Part shown: one piece after another, positions 1 to 7,989 of the stretch
Layout of the letters: every line of letters starts with the position of its first letter
Position numbering within the stretch: position 1 is the stretch's first letter
Assembly: GCF_004361885.1 (NCBI RefSeq)
Contig: NZ_SNWH01000001.1
Span: 249,969 to 313,968 of the forward strand
DNA: 64,000 bases
Direction: 5' to 3'
Source of the DNA: Halomonas ventosae
GTDB lineage: Bacteria > Pseudomonadota > Gammaproteobacteria > Pseudomonadales > Halomonadaceae
The notes under the pieces: model-generated
Told to the model about the DNA's origin: nothing
Seen by the model: the letters and a program-made list of their open reading frames with translations, nothing else
The model's database searches: none
Made by a program: the position numbers and the translations under genes

Positions 1-143
1 AAGAAATCGGGATGCAGCACCTGGATATCCTGGGACGCATCCCCATTGAGCGTGACGCCTGAGCCCTCGAGCAACTGTTCGATGACCCGGCGGGCCCGAG
101 TGTTGGGTAGGGCAATCGGGCCGATAGGTGTTTCGCTGGTCAT
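1..143 (-). CDS. cfa: Cyclopropane-fatty-acyl-phospholipid synthase, N-terminal fragment
   Basis: Only the first 47 codons are inside the window; the gene runs off the left edge. Reading leftward from the ATG at 143, the protein contains ARRVIEQLLEGSGVTLNG and ends in QVLHPDF. This lines up with the start of E. coli Cfa (RIANELLSRAGIAING, then an RVKNPDF block). The family transfers a methylene group from S-adenosylmethionine to unsaturated acyl chains of membrane phospholipids. A Shine-Dalgarno-like GGAGGA lies just upstream of the ATG. The SAM-binding and catalytic parts lie outside, so the call rests on the N-terminal domain only. A paralogous SAM-dependent methyltransferase with the same N-domain is the alternative. 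Confidence 0.7.
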   Translation of the reverse strand, partial: MTSETPIGPIALPNTRARRVIEQLLEGSGVTLNGDASQDIQVLHPDF

Positions 144-289
144 GGAGTCCTCCGGGTCCGGTCATCAAAAATATTGGCTGGTCAAGGTGTCGGGCAAGAT
201 TTCGTGGCTGTCTCGCTTTTTGCTAATTATCATAGACCAGCATGATCGGGTCGTATATTAAGCCAGGTTAACGAATGAGGAGAAAGCGC

Positions 290-598
290 ATGAACGTGAT
301 CATTGATCTTTGTGTGGTGCCATTGGGCGTCGGGGTCTCGGTATCATCGCATGTCGCCGCCTGTCAGCGGGTGATCGAGACGTCGGGGCTCGAGCACCGC
401 CTGCATGCCTACGGTACCAACATCGAAGGCCCCTGGGACGAGGTGATGGCGGTGGTCAAGCGCTGTCACGAAGTCGTTCACGAGATGGGCGCCCCACGTA
501 TCACCACCACGCTCAAGCTTGGCACCCGCACCGATCGTGACCAGCACATGGATGACAAGGTATCGAGCGTCGAGCGCCTGCTGGACAGGGGGGAGTGA
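290..598 (+). CDS. MTH1187-family thiamine-binding protein
   Basis: This is a 102-residue protein starting MNVIIDLCVVPLG. An ATG lies five codons earlier at 275, but 290 is preferred because GGAGA sits at a good distance before it. The sequence fits the small ferredoxin-like MTH1187/YkoF family. It has an N-terminal strand with a PLG turn, the AYGTNIEGPWDEV segment, and a late ITTTLKLGTRTD strand. Members bind thiamine or related hydroxymethylpyrimidines and are thought to act in its sequestration or trafficking; no enzyme activity is established. It stands alone between cfa (opposite strand) and cobA, so context adds nothing about function. Confidence 0.75.
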   Translation: MNVIIDLCVVPLGVGVSVSSHVAACQRVIETSGLEHRLHAYGTNIEGPWDEVMAVVKRCHEVVHEMGAPRITTTLKLGTRTDRDQHMDDKVSSVERLLDRGE

Positions 599-663
599 GC
601 TTGCCGCTTGTGCCAAACCTCTGGATGCAGCATTTATCGACGAGAGAATAGTAGCAAGTAGCC

Positions 664-692
664 TGCATTTTAATTACCATATCGCATATAAA
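664..692 (+). promoter_or_regulatory. Possible promoter of cobA
   Basis: An AT-rich island separates the thiamine-binding gene from cobA. TATAAA at 687-692 is a good -10 element. TGCATT at 664-669 is a weak -35 with 17-bp spacing. The predicted start near 699 would leave almost no leader before the cobA start codons at 703 or 718. Confidence 0.35.
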
Positions 693-717
693 ATGTTTTT
701 TTATGGGGTTCTGGAAT

Positions 718-1590
718 ATGCAGGCGGATCATCCATGCCATAGTAATCGGAATATCAGGTGGCCGACCGGCTCCGTCTTTCCGGCCGGTGGTGTCAGCCT
801 GGTGGGCGCCGGGCCGGGAGATCCCGAACTGCTGACGATCAAGGCGCTGCGCCGCCTGCAGGCCGCCGAGGTGATCCTGCATGATCGCCTGGTCAGCGAC
901 GAGGTGCTTGCCCTAGCGCCCCCGCAGGCTTCGCTGTGCTATGTCGGCAAGGAGCGTTCCCGACATAGCGTTCCCCAGCAGGGTATCAACCAGGCGCTGG
1001 TCGACTGGGCCCGAGCCGGCAAACGCGTGGTGCGGCTCAAGGGGGGCGATCCCTTCATCTTCGGTCGTGGCGGCGAAGAGCTCGAGACCCTGATAGGCGC
1101 AGGCATCGAGGTGGAAGTGATTCCCGGGATTACCGCGGCCTCCGGTTGTGCCGCTTATGCTGGCATTCCGCTGACCCATCGCGATCATGCCCAGTCAGTG
1201 CGTTTTGTGACCGGGCATCTGCGAAATGGCAGCAGCGACCTGGACTGGACGACGCTGGCAAGCCCTGGCCAGACGCTGGTGTTCTACATGGGACTGGGCA
1301 GCCTGGCCCTGATCGGCGAGCAGCTTCAGCGCCATGGCTTGCCTCCCGAGACCCCCATGGCCCTGATCGAGCAGGGCACCACCTCGCGCCAGCGGATACA
1401 TATTGGCACCCTTCAGAACTTGCCTACATCCGGCGATGTGGTTACCATCCGTCCACCAACCCTGATTATCGTCGGCGGAGTCGTGACGTTGCACGATCGT
1501 CTGGCCTGGTTCGACCAGGCGTTGGCAACGAGTTCGGGTTGGCTGCAGGGTAAGCATCCTGCGCCGTCAACAACCGATCATGGCGCCTGA
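718..1590 (+). CDS. cobA: Uroporphyrinogen-III C-methyltransferase (SUMT)
   Basis: SUMT methylates uroporphyrinogen III at C-2 and C-7 using SAM to give precorrin-2, the branch point to siroheme and cobalamin. The sequence has the full family set: [19 protein letters not shown] near the N terminus, VILHDRLVS, the [18 protein letters not shown] block, [21 protein letters not shown] (cited in part), and LEQGTT later. It is about 290 residues, a methyltransferase only: no CysG-type dehydrogenase/ferrochelatase domain is attached, so that step must be encoded elsewhere. The start is uncertain. ATG 718 and ATG 703 are both in frame, neither has a clear ribosome-binding site, and either adds about 25-30 residues before the first conserved strand. 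It is probably monocistronic. Confidence 0.9.
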   Translation: MQADHPCHSNRNIRWPTGSVFPAGGVSLVGAGPGDPELLTIKALRRLQAAEVILHDRLVSDEVLALAPPQASLCYVGKERSRHSVPQQGINQALVDWARAGKRVVRLKGGDPFIFGRGGEELETLIGAGIEVEVIPGITAASGCAAYAGIPLTHRDHAQSVRFVTGHLRNGSSDLDWTTLASPGQTLVFYMGLGSLALIGEQLQRHGLPPETPMALIEQGTTSRQRIHIGTLQNLPTSGDVVTIRPPTLIIVGGVVTLHDRLAWFDQALATSSGWLQGKHPAPSTTDHGA

Positions 1591-1639
1591 TCGCTGGACG
1601 CGAACGTCGGCGCAATACGGTAAGTCATGAGGTGACAAC

Positions 1640-2026
1640 ATGGGGATACGTTCCCGCCTGAGCCTGACCTGGTGCCTGGCGGGCCTGATGACGGTCGGTT
1701 TTTCCGGCATAGGGCAGGCCCACGAGAAGACCTCAGAGACCCAGCAGGGTGTCGCGTCCTACTACAGCGACCGCTTCCAGGGCCGGACCACGGCCAGTGG
1801 CGAGCCCTTCGACCAGAAGGCCCTCACGGCTGCGCACCCCAGCCTGCCGTTCGGGACCAAGGTATTGGTGACCCGCGAGGATAACGGCCGCGAGGTCGAG
1901 GTGCTGATCAATGACCGGGGCCCCTATGCCAAGGGCCGTATCATCGACCTCTCCAAGCGTGCCGCCAAGGAACTCGGCATGCTCAACCGCGGTACTGTGC
2001 CGGTGGAAATCTCCTTCATACAGTAA
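1640..2026 (+). CDS. rlpA: Short RlpA-family double-psi beta-barrel protein
   Basis: This is a 128-residue secreted protein. A signal peptide ([18 protein letters not shown], then GIGQAHE) is followed by a single RlpA-like double-psi beta-barrel: [36 protein letters not shown], and the catalytic-type [19 protein letters not shown]. RlpA proteins of Pseudomonas cleave naked glycan strands at the septum. This one lacks the C-terminal SPOR domain and has no lipobox cysteine at the signal cleavage site. It is therefore probably periplasmic and not recruited to septal glycan through SPOR. GAGGTG precedes the ATG. A hairpin just downstream marks the end of the transcript. Confidence 0.8.
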   Translation: MGIRSRLSLTWCLAGLMTVGFSGIGQAHEKTSETQQGVASYYSDRFQGRTTASGEPFDQKALTAAHPSLPFGTKVLVTREDNGREVEVLINDRGPYAKGRIIDLSKRAAKELGMLNRGTVPVEISFIQ

Positions 2027-2335
2027 GGCGCTCGTCCCAGGTATCCAGGCATCGACTCCATCGAGTCGATGCCTTTCTTGTTCAGGGTGGCCAGCAGGGC
2101 GTCATCCTCCACCAGCAGCAGCGTCATGGGCCGGCTTCGCCGGCCTGGGGCTGATCCTGCCCTATATCGTCGGGCCCATCCTGCGTCGGCGCATGCGGGT
2201 GACCAGCGGGACGGGTGGACCGGAAGGCGACTGAGCTTCGCGCGAGACAACTGCCCGGCGCAAGCGGGATCGCCGGCCTATCTTTTGACGGACTGGCGGT
2301 TCAAGGCTTTGCACCTTCCCGGCTTGTGGATCGCT
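2027..2335. other. Intergenic region between rlpA and the YihY gene
   Basis: About 310 bp without an intact gene. It starts with the rlpA terminator. Beyond it, the plus strand between about 2130 and 2234 can be read as a short membrane-helix-like tail (AGLGLILPYIVGPILRRRMR) ending in a stop, with no credible start. From 2127 leftward, the minus strand reads MTLLLVEDDALLATL, which resembles a response-regulator N terminus but runs into the terminator hairpin. Both look like remnants or coincidence. Confidence 0.5.
2047..2080 (+). terminator. Rho-independent terminator after rlpA
   Basis: A perfect 12-bp stem, AGGCATCGACTC paired with GAGTCGATGCCT, has a 4-nt CATC loop and is followed by TTCTTG. 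It starts 20 bp after the rlpA stop codon. Confidence 0.75.
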
Positions 2336-3277
2336 TCAGTCGACATGGGTCACGGCCTGGCGTCGCGGGTCGACGTGCCAGGGCAGGCCGAGGCGGGCAT
2401 TGCGCTCCAGTTCGGCGATCACCTGGGCGCCCAGCAGCAGGATGATGGCGCCCACCTCCAGGCTCAACAGCACCACCACCAGGGTGGCAAGGGAGCCGTA
2501 GACCGCATTCACCAGCGAGATGTTGGCAAAATAGAACACCAGCAGCAGGCGCACCCCCTCCCACAGCAGGGCGGCGACGAAGCCCCCCACCACGGCGCGA
2601 CGCAGCGCGATCTTCACCACCGGAAGGAACTTGTAGATGGCGCTGAACAGCAGGAAGACGCCGAGGAAGCTGGTCAGGTTCAGTGCCGTTTCCGAGAGCC
2701 CCGCGAGTGGCAATTCGCGCTCGAAGAGTGCCAGCCACAGGGCGTTCACCGCGCTGACCAGGCTGACCAGCAGCGTCAGGGCCAGTAGCCCCGCGCCCAG
2801 CACCAGCATGAAGGCATAGGGCAGCAGCGCCGAGACCCAGGCGCTGCGCCGGGGATGCTGGGTGTCCGGGGTGTGGAAGATGATCGCCAGGGCATCCTCG
2901 AGCATGCGAAAGGCGAACGAACTGAACAGCAGTAGCACGGGAAAGCCCAGCATGCCGATCACGTCCCGGGAGTCGAGCAGGGTTCGCACCGCATCGAGCA
3001 GCACCTCGGCATGGGCGGGCGCCAGGTGGCGAACCTGGATGGCGAGCACCTCGAGCAGGTGTTGCTGGTCGGCCACCCCGGCCAGCAGCGCGACCAGCAG
3101 GGCGAAGAGGGGCACGATGGAGAGCAGGATGTTGTAGCCCACCCCGCCGGCCAGCAGGATGCCGCGGTTGCCGAGGAAAACGACCAATACCCGCCACAGG
3201 AAACGCAGAATGCGTGGCAGCAGGGTAAGTGCCAGACGTGCTGAGGGAAAGGATGGTGATGTCATCGCGGCTGCCAT
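2336..3277 (-). CDS. yihY: YihY/BrkB-family inner-membrane protein
   Basis: A 313-residue polytopic membrane protein. After a basic amphipathic N terminus come about six hydrophobic segments. The hallmark region is GNRGILLAGGVGYNILLSIVPL, cited here as the AGGVGYNILLSIVPL block. Later come SAIYKFLPVVKIALRRAVVG and FYFANISLVNAVYGSLA, all typical of the YihY (formerly 'RNase BN') family. The function is not firmly known; some members are linked to envelope or osmotic phenotypes. It is not a ribonuclease, although older databases say so. Starts at 3277 and 3265 are both possible and neither has a strong ribosome-binding site. A long antisense frame overlaps it and is not a gene. Confidence 0.85.
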   Translation of the reverse strand: MAAAMTSPSFPSARLALTLLPRILRFLWRVLVVFLGNRGILLAGGVGYNILLSIVPLFALLVALLAGVADQQHLLEVLAIQVRHLAPAHAEVLLDAVRTLLDSRDVIGMLGFPVLLLFSSFAFRMLEDALAIIFHTPDTQHPRRSAWVSALLPYAFMLVLGAGLLALTLLVSLVSAVNALWLALFERELPLAGLSETALNLTSFLGVFLLFSAIYKFLPVVKIALRRAVVGGFVAALLWEGVRLLLVFYFANISLVNAVYGSLATLVVVLLSLEVGAIILLLGAQVIAELERNARLGLPWHVDPRRQAVTHVD

Positions 3278-3376
3278 GCAAGAATACGTGACTCATCATA
3301 GGCGTATCCTGCGCCGTCGGGTCAAACCCGTTCCCGACGTTGCCCCGTCGGGGCGAGAACACTCGAGGAGATAACC

Positions 3377-3925
3377 ATGGATCCGGATTCACGGCCCGAG
3401 CCCCGCACCACCCGCAGCGAGCTGGAGCGACGCTTCGAGACCTTCCTGTGGAGTTCGCGTCTAATGGTATTGTTGGCCGTGGTGCCGGCGCTGCTGGGAG
3501 CCTTGGTGCTGTTCGTCATCGCCAGCCTGGATATCCTCTCGGTCCTGGCCGATACCTGGCGCCACTATGCCGGGGGTGGAGCGGACATCCACAAGAGCGT
3601 GGTTACCGACATTATCGTCGCGGTGGACATCTACCTGATCGCCCTGGTGCTGATGATCTTCGCCCTCGGGGTCTACAAGCTGTTCATCTCGCGCATCGAG
3701 CCGGCGGAAGGCCGCGACCCCCATCACCCCTTCAATGTCCAATCTCTCGATCAGCTCAAGGACAAGATTGCCCGGGTGGTGATCCTGGCCGTGATCATCG
3801 AGTTCTTCCGTGCCGTGGTGGGCATCAGCTTTGCCACCCCGCTGGATGCCATCTACCTGGCGCTCTCGGTACTGGCCTTGTCCTTGGCGCTCTACCTGAT
3901 GGCGTTGGCCCACAAGCAGGAGTGA
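3377..3925 (+). CDS. YqhA/UPF0114-family membrane protein
   Basis: A 182-residue protein with about four hydrophobic stretches, at roughly residues 28-50, 80-104, 130-152 and 158-175. The segments RFETFLWSSRLMVLLAVVP, DIYLIALVLMIFALGVYKLF and KIARVVILAVIIEFFRAVV match the UPF0114 family (E. coli YqhA). No biochemical role is established. The start is supported by GAGGAGATAACC immediately upstream. It is divergent from the YihY gene, with a shared intergenic region of about 100 bp. Confidence 0.82.
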   Translation: MDPDSRPEPRTTRSELERRFETFLWSSRLMVLLAVVPALLGALVLFVIASLDILSVLADTWRHYAGGGADIHKSVVTDIIVAVDIYLIALVLMIFALGVYKLFISRIEPAEGRDPHHPFNVQSLDQLKDKIARVVILAVIIEFFRAVVGISFATPLDAIYLALSVLALSLALYLMALAHKQE

Positions 3926-4055
3926 GGTGCCCGCGAGGACGGGTCATGCTGGCGCACTGGTTGCAGTCGGCTGGCATGGCCGGTCGCATGGCACGTCGCC
4001 GGCGTGCCCGCGCATAATGCGCGCCCTTGATCCCCTCTTTCCACAGCGAGGCACC

Positions 4056-4730
4056 ATGGCAAAATTCGAAGAGATCGGCACGGCAAGCATTCCCGGCTCG
4101 CGCGGCGAGCTGCGGTTGCTGCAGCGTAACGACGAGTTCTCGATCCGTATTGCCGGCAAGACGGGGGAGCTGATGAACACTCGCCTGCACGGCTCCGAGG
4201 ATGCCCTGGCAGAGTTCGCTTGCGAGCGAGTCGCCGGCCGCTCTGGTGCCCGTGTGCTGGTCGGCGGGCTGGGCATGGGCTTTACCCTAGCGGCGGCGCT
4301 GAAGACGCTGGGCGAGGACGCCGAGGTCGTCGTCGCCGAGCTGGTGCCGGGGGTGGTGGAGTGGAACCGTGGCCCACTGGGTGCCGCCGCCGGTCGCCCC
4401 CTCGACGATCCGCGTACCCGGGTCAGCCTGGGTGACGTCGGTGAGCTGCTGCGCCGCGAACCCGCTGGCTTCGATGCCATCATGCTCGATGTCGACAACG
4501 GCCCCGAGGGGCTGACTCACCGCGACAACGACTGGCTCTATTCGCCCCAGGGCCTGGCCACGGCCCAGGAGGCACTGCGCCCCGACGGGGTGCTGGCGGT
4601 CTGGTCGGCCGGCCAGGACCCCGCCTTCACCGAGCGGTTGCGCCGTGTAGGGCTATTGGTCGAGGAAGTCACGGTGCGTGCTCATCGTCCCGGCAAGGGC
4701 GCCAGGCACTGCATCTGGCTGGCCAGCTGA
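4056..4730 (+). CDS. Spermidine-synthase-like Rossmann methyltransferase-fold protein
   Basis: A 224-residue protein starting MAKFEEIGTASIPG, with AGCGAGG as ribosome-binding site. The core ARVLVGGLGMGFTLAAALK is the nucleotide-binding loop of the spermine/spermidine synthase superfamily. It is followed by VVVAELVPGVVEWNRGPL and the acidic DAIMLDVDNGPEGL motif. The canonical N-terminal beta-hairpin domain of SpeE is shortened, so polyamine synthase activity should not be assumed. Many bacteria carry such a short 'spermidine synthase' of unknown substrate. It lies 54 bp upstream of arfB and could be cotranscribed with it. Confidence 0.75.
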   Translation: MAKFEEIGTASIPGSRGELRLLQRNDEFSIRIAGKTGELMNTRLHGSEDALAEFACERVAGRSGARVLVGGLGMGFTLAAALKTLGEDAEVVVAELVPGVVEWNRGPLGAAAGRPLDDPRTRVSLGDVGELLRREPAGFDAIMLDVDNGPEGLTHRDNDWLYSPQGLATAQEALRPDGVLAVWSAGQDPAFTERLRRVGLLVEEVTVRAHRPGKGARHCIWLAS

Positions 4731-4784
4731 GGTGCGCGGTGTCTGCTACCGGTCGCGATTCTTTACCATGTGGAGGCAGACAGC

Positions 4785-5198
4785 ATGCTGGAACTCTCTC
4801 GCCAGGTAAGCATCCCCGACCACGAGATCGAGATGCAGGCGGTGCGCGCCCAAGGAGCCGGCGGCCAGAACGTCAACAAGGTCGCCACCGCCATCCACCT
4901 GCGCTTCGATATCCAGGCCTCGAGCCTGCCCGAGGGCTTCAAGGAGAAGCTGCTGGCGCTGGGTGACTCGCGCATCACCCGTGACGGCGTGGTGATCATC
5001 AAGGCCCAGAGCCAGCGTACCCAGGAGCGCAACCGCGCCGAGGCCCTGGCGCGATTGAAGGCGCTGATCAAGAGTGTCATGTACGCCCCTCGCAAGCGTA
5101 TCGCCACCCGTCCCAGCAAGGGCGCCAGGCAGCGAAGGCTGGACAGCAAGAAGAAGCGGAGTCGGCAAAAGGCGTTACGCGGCAAGATCGATACCTGA
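4785..5198 (+). CDS. arfB: Alternative ribosome-rescue factor ArfB (YaeJ)
   Basis: A 137-residue peptidyl-tRNA hydrolase domain protein that releases nascent chains from ribosomes stalled on non-stop mRNA. The catalytic GGQ motif is seen in RAQGAGGQNVNKVATAIHL near residues 24-42. The C terminus is a long lysine/arginine-rich tail (ARQRRLDSKKKRSRQK) of the kind that enters the empty mRNA channel. The size matches E. coli ArfB. The ATG at 4785 is chosen because GGAGG lies at optimal spacing; a GTG frame opening at 4770 is less likely. Confidence 0.92.
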   Translation: MLELSRQVSIPDHEIEMQAVRAQGAGGQNVNKVATAIHLRFDIQASSLPEGFKEKLLALGDSRITRDGVVIIKAQSQRTQERNRAEALARLKALIKSVMYAPRKRIATRPSKGARQRRLDSKKKRSRQKALRGKIDT

Positions 5199-5348
5199 TG
5201 TCGATGACTCTGAGCGTTGTTCGAGACGTTGATAAGGGCGTCGATAGTCGGGTGGCGACCTTTCGCCGGGCGTGTATGCTGGGAGTCGTGACCAGGACGG
5301 CCGGCCAACCAGGGCTGGCGACATTTCACCATGCAGGGGGATGCGGCG

Positions 5349-6767
5349 ATGGCCGATTCGTCAATCAGTGAGCTTTTCAAGGACAACCGTGTCAAAGGCC
5401 TGGCGGCCGTGGCAGTGGTTGCCATCATCTGGGCCCTGTTTGCCCAATCCAATGTCAGTTCCAGCAATGAGGCCCGCGAGTCGCTGCAGGCGCGTCTCGA
5501 AAAGGTCCAGGCCGAAAACCAAACCTTGTCAAGTCGCGTCGAGAAGCTGCGCAGCGAGGCCGGGAACATTGATGAACTGGCAGAGCAGCGCAACGCTCTC
5601 GAGCAGCAATTGCAGGCCACCCAGGAGGAACTGGCCAGTACCCGGGAGCAAATCACTACGGTCCGCAGCGAACTCGAGGACGTCCAGGCCTCATTGGCAT
5701 CGGTGAAGTCAGAGCTGCAAGCCCGTCAGAAAGAGCTCGAGACCGCCGACCAGGCCTTGGCCAGCACTCAGGAAGAGCGTCAGCAGGCCGTTCAGGCACG
5801 CGACGAGGCTCAGGCATCGCTGCAGAAGGCCGAGGAGGCTCGTCAGGCCGCCGAAAAAGAACGCCAGCAAGCCGAAGAAGCCCGCCAGCAGGCCGAGCAG
5901 AAGCGCAGTGACGCGATGGCCGAGCGCGACGCGGCCCGTGCCGAACTCGAGGACCTTCAGCAGCAGATTGCCTCAGCCGAAGAGAGTCTGGCGTCATTGA
6001 ACGACGAGATTGCCTCGCTGCAGCAGCAGCGGGATGCCCTCCAGCAGGAGATCAGCGACCTCGAAGCCAGCCGCAGCGAGGCCAACCAGGCGCTTGAAGC
6101 GGCCCGTGCCGAACTCAAGGATCTGAAGCAGCAGATTGCCTCAGCCGAAGAAGCCCGCCAGCAGGCCGAGCAGGAGCGCAGTGACGCGTTGGCCGAGCGC
6201 GACGCGGCCCGTGCCGAACTCAAGGACTTGCAGCAGCAGATTGCCTCAGCCGAAGAGAGTTTGGCGTCATTGAACGACGAGATTGCCTCGCTGCAGCAGC
6301 AACGCGATGCCCTCCAGCAGGAGATCAGCGATCTAGAAGCCAGCCGCAGTGAAGCCAGCCAGGCGCTCAAGGGGACCCGCGCCGAGCTGGCGGAGGCCAA
6401 GGCCCAGGTCGAGCAGGCCCGGGAGACCTTCAATGACCTCGAGGTGGCCATCAAGGTCGGCCGTGAGGAAGTCGCCAAGATCGAATCTCAGGTGGAGTCG
6501 CGCCAGTCCCAGCTCGACCGCCTGGAAGGCCAGCTCGAGAGCTGGCGCAACGAGCTGGCTCGCCTTCAGCAGAGCAATACCGTCAGCACCAGCACCCAAG
6601 GCGGCGGCAATGCCTCGTCAGCGGCTGCCACTGAATCTGGCAGCGCCGCTACGCAAGCGCCGGCCAATACCGGCAGTGGCGCAGGCAAGGCGGGCAGCCA
6701 GCCACAGGCCAATGCTGCCCAGGAGGACGACGGCGAGGAGCATGCGGTCCAGAAGAAGGCCAACTGA
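5349..6767 (+). CDS. Membrane-anchored long coiled-coil protein with internal duplication
   Basis: About 472 residues. A short cytoplasmic N terminus is followed by one membrane helix (GLAAVAVVAIIWALFAQ, about residues 18-34). About 370 residues of nearly uninterrupted heptad repeat rich in E, Q, A and R come next, then a low-complexity tail of S, T, A, G and Q (about residues 405-472). Residues in two consecutive 91-aa blocks are almost identical (see the repeat entry). No catalytic motif is visible and I do not recognise a named family. The layout, an N-in anchor plus a periplasmic coiled-coil rod, suggests a structural or tethering role, but that is inference. The start could also be the ATG at 5331, six codons earlier. 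A strong palindrome follows the stop. Confidence 0.75.
   Translation: MADSSISELFKDNRVKGLAAVAVVAIIWALFAQSNVSSSNEARESLQARLEKVQAENQTLSSRVEKLRSEAGNIDELAEQRNALEQQLQATQEELASTREQITTVRSELEDVQASLASVKSELQARQKELETADQALASTQEERQQAVQARDEAQASLQKAEEARQAAEKERQQAEEARQQAEQKRSDAMAERDAARAELEDLQQQIASAEESLASLNDEIASLQQQRDALQQEISDLEASRSEANQALEAARAELKDLKQQIASAEEARQQAEQERSDALAERDAARAELKDLQQQIASAEESLASLNDEIASLQQQRDALQQEISDLEASRSEASQALKGTRAELAEAKAQVEQARETFNDLEVAIKVGREEVAKIESQVESRQSQLDRLEGQLESWRNELARLQQSNTVSTSTQGGGNASSAAATESGSAATQAPANTGSGAGKAGSQPQANAAQEDDGEEHAVQKKAN
5871..6390 (+). repeat. Tandem 273-bp duplication inside the coiled-coil gene
   Basis: Copy 1 is 5871-6143 and copy 2 is 6144 to about 6390. Both begin at GCCGAAGAAGCCCGCCAGCA and keep the same frame with a period of exactly 273 bp (91 codons, 13 heptads). 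The copies differ by scattered, mostly synonymous changes and the second fades after about 247 bp. Confidence 0.9.
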
Positions 6768-6790
6768 TCGCCTTTCTCTCATTCCGGAAT

Positions 6791-6823
6791 GCGAGACGGC
6801 GAGCCCTGGGCTCGCCGTCTCGC
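6791..6823. terminator. Perfect palindrome, probable terminator of the coiled-coil gene
   Basis: GCGAGACGGCGAGCCC and its exact reverse complement are separated by one base, giving a very stable stem 24 bp after the stop codon. No T-tract follows on the plus strand, so intrinsic termination strength is uncertain. Confidence 0.6.
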
Positions 6824-6915
6824 GATGGCGGGCATTGCATGGCAGGCCGGCACGGCGGGTATACTGAGCCCTCAAGCCGCTTGCGTGGCAACCCCCACTG
6901 CATAAGGAGCGAGTC

Positions 6916-7719
6916 GTGATCGAAGGGGTAAAGCATATCGTCGCCGTGGCATCCGGCAAGGGCGGAGTAGGCAAGTCCACCGTGACCGTCAATCTGGCAC
7001 TGGCGATGGCCGCCGAGGGCTATCGGGTGGGCCTCCTGGATGCCGACATCTATGGCCCCAGCCAGGCCCAGATGCTCGGAGTGGGCGAGGGGGTGCGGCC
7101 TCAGTCCGCCGGCGAGAATCGCTTCAAGCCGCTCGAGGCGCATGGCATCCAGGCCATGTCCATGGCCTTTCTGGTCGATATCCGCGAGCCCATGGTCTGG
7201 CGAGGCCCGATGGTCGCCGGTGCCTTCCAGCAGATGCTCACCCAGACCGTCTGGGACGATCTCGACTATCTGTTCATCGACATGCCGCCGGGCACCGGCG
7301 ACATCCAGCTGACCCTGGCCCAGAAGGTACCGGTGGACGGCGCGGTGATCGTCACCACGCCTCAGGATATTGCCCTGTTGGATGCACGCAAGGGCATCGA
7401 GATGTTCCGCAAGGTCAACGTGCCGGTGCTCGGCGTCGTGGAGAACATGAGCCTGCACATCTGCTCGAACTGCGGCCACAGCGAGCCGATCTTCGGCGAG
7501 GGCGGCGGCGAGCGCATCGCCCAAGAGTACGAGACCCGCGTGCTCGGTCGTCTGCCGCTGACCTTGTCGATCCGCGAGCAGGTGGATAGCGGGCGGCCCA
7601 CCGTGGTGGCCGAACCCGAAGGCGAGGTGACCGCCACCTTTCGCGACATGGCACGCCAGGTCGGCGAGCAGGTCCGCGGCCAGGGCGCCGAGGGGCCGGA
7701 GATCTCCTTCAGCGAGTGA
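6916..7719 (+). CDS. apbC: Mrp/ApbC iron-sulfur cluster carrier P-loop ATPase
   Basis: A 267-residue deviant Walker-A ATPase that assembles and hands over [4Fe-4S] clusters. Visible motifs are VASGKGGVGKSTVTVNLAL (residues 11-29), DADIYGPSQ, FIDMPPGTGD (Walker B/switch II), and the CSNC pair near residue 190 that coordinates the bridging cluster in the dimer. The start is GTG at 6916 with AAGGAG upstream. E. coli Mrp is about 369 residues and carries an N-terminal MIP18/DUF59 domain; this version lacks it, as in many shorter homologues. Its downstream neighbour dcd is separated by about 270 bp that contain an intergenic repeat. Confidence 0.93.
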   Translation: MIEGVKHIVAVASGKGGVGKSTVTVNLALAMAAEGYRVGLLDADIYGPSQAQMLGVGEGVRPQSAGENRFKPLEAHGIQAMSMAFLVDIREPMVWRGPMVAGAFQQMLTQTVWDDLDYLFIDMPPGTGDIQLTLAQKVPVDGAVIVTTPQDIALLDARKGIEMFRKVNVPVLGVVENMSLHICSNCGHSEPIFGEGGGERIAQEYETRVLGRLPLTLSIREQVDSGRPTVVAEPEGEVTATFRDMARQVGEQVRGQGAEGPEISFSE

Positions 7720-7746
7720 GATGCCAGGCCATTGCTGTTACCCACA

Positions 7747-7852
7747 GCGAGAGGCACCGGGGACAAGCCGACGAGGAGGTCCTACGCCATGGATGGCGTC
7801 GGTAGCGCCCATGGACGGGTTCACAGCGCCTCCTTGCAGGCTTGTCGCCGGG
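7747..7852. repeat. Structured intergenic repeat, copy A
   Basis: About 106 bp lying between apbC and dcd, matched by copy B at 37503-37609 at roughly 80 percent identity with one 1-bp indel. The ends carry inverted GACAAGCC / GGCTTGTC and GAGGAGG / CCTCC pairs. The middle holds ACGCCAT-GG-ATGGCGT, so the whole unit can fold as a branched hairpin. It has no coding capacity conserved between the copies. It resembles REP/MITE-like intergenic elements. Confidence 0.85.
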
Positions 7853-7989
7853 ATAGCCTCGAGTGATAGATCCCTTTGCAGTCGCCCTGAGCGAGTGGGC
7901 AACTCCCGTGACCTTCCCTGCCCGGGGCCGCTATGATGTGGCCCCGATTTTCATTCGCTGGCTTCCCAGACACAGTTCAGGACGTTTCG

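Noticed and set aside
2301..3392. A 363-residue minus-strand frame and several plus-strand frames (for example 2069-2788) over the YihY gene
   Set aside because: They are rich in R, P, G or Q/H and have no family motifs. The 2336-3277 frame encodes a clear membrane protein, so these are shadows.
5871..6390. CRISPR-like direct repeats
   Set aside because: There are only two copies, with a period of 273 bp, no spacers, and in-frame coding sequence. It is a gene-internal duplication.
5957..6478. Serine/alanine-rich minus-strand frame opposite the coiled-coil gene
   Set aside because: Its composition is the direct antisense of the heptad repeats; it repeats with the same 273-bp period and has no start signal.
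7747..7852. Reading the intergenic repeat as a small gene
   Set aside because: The two copies differ by a 1-bp indel and no frame is kept; only stem sequences are conserved.
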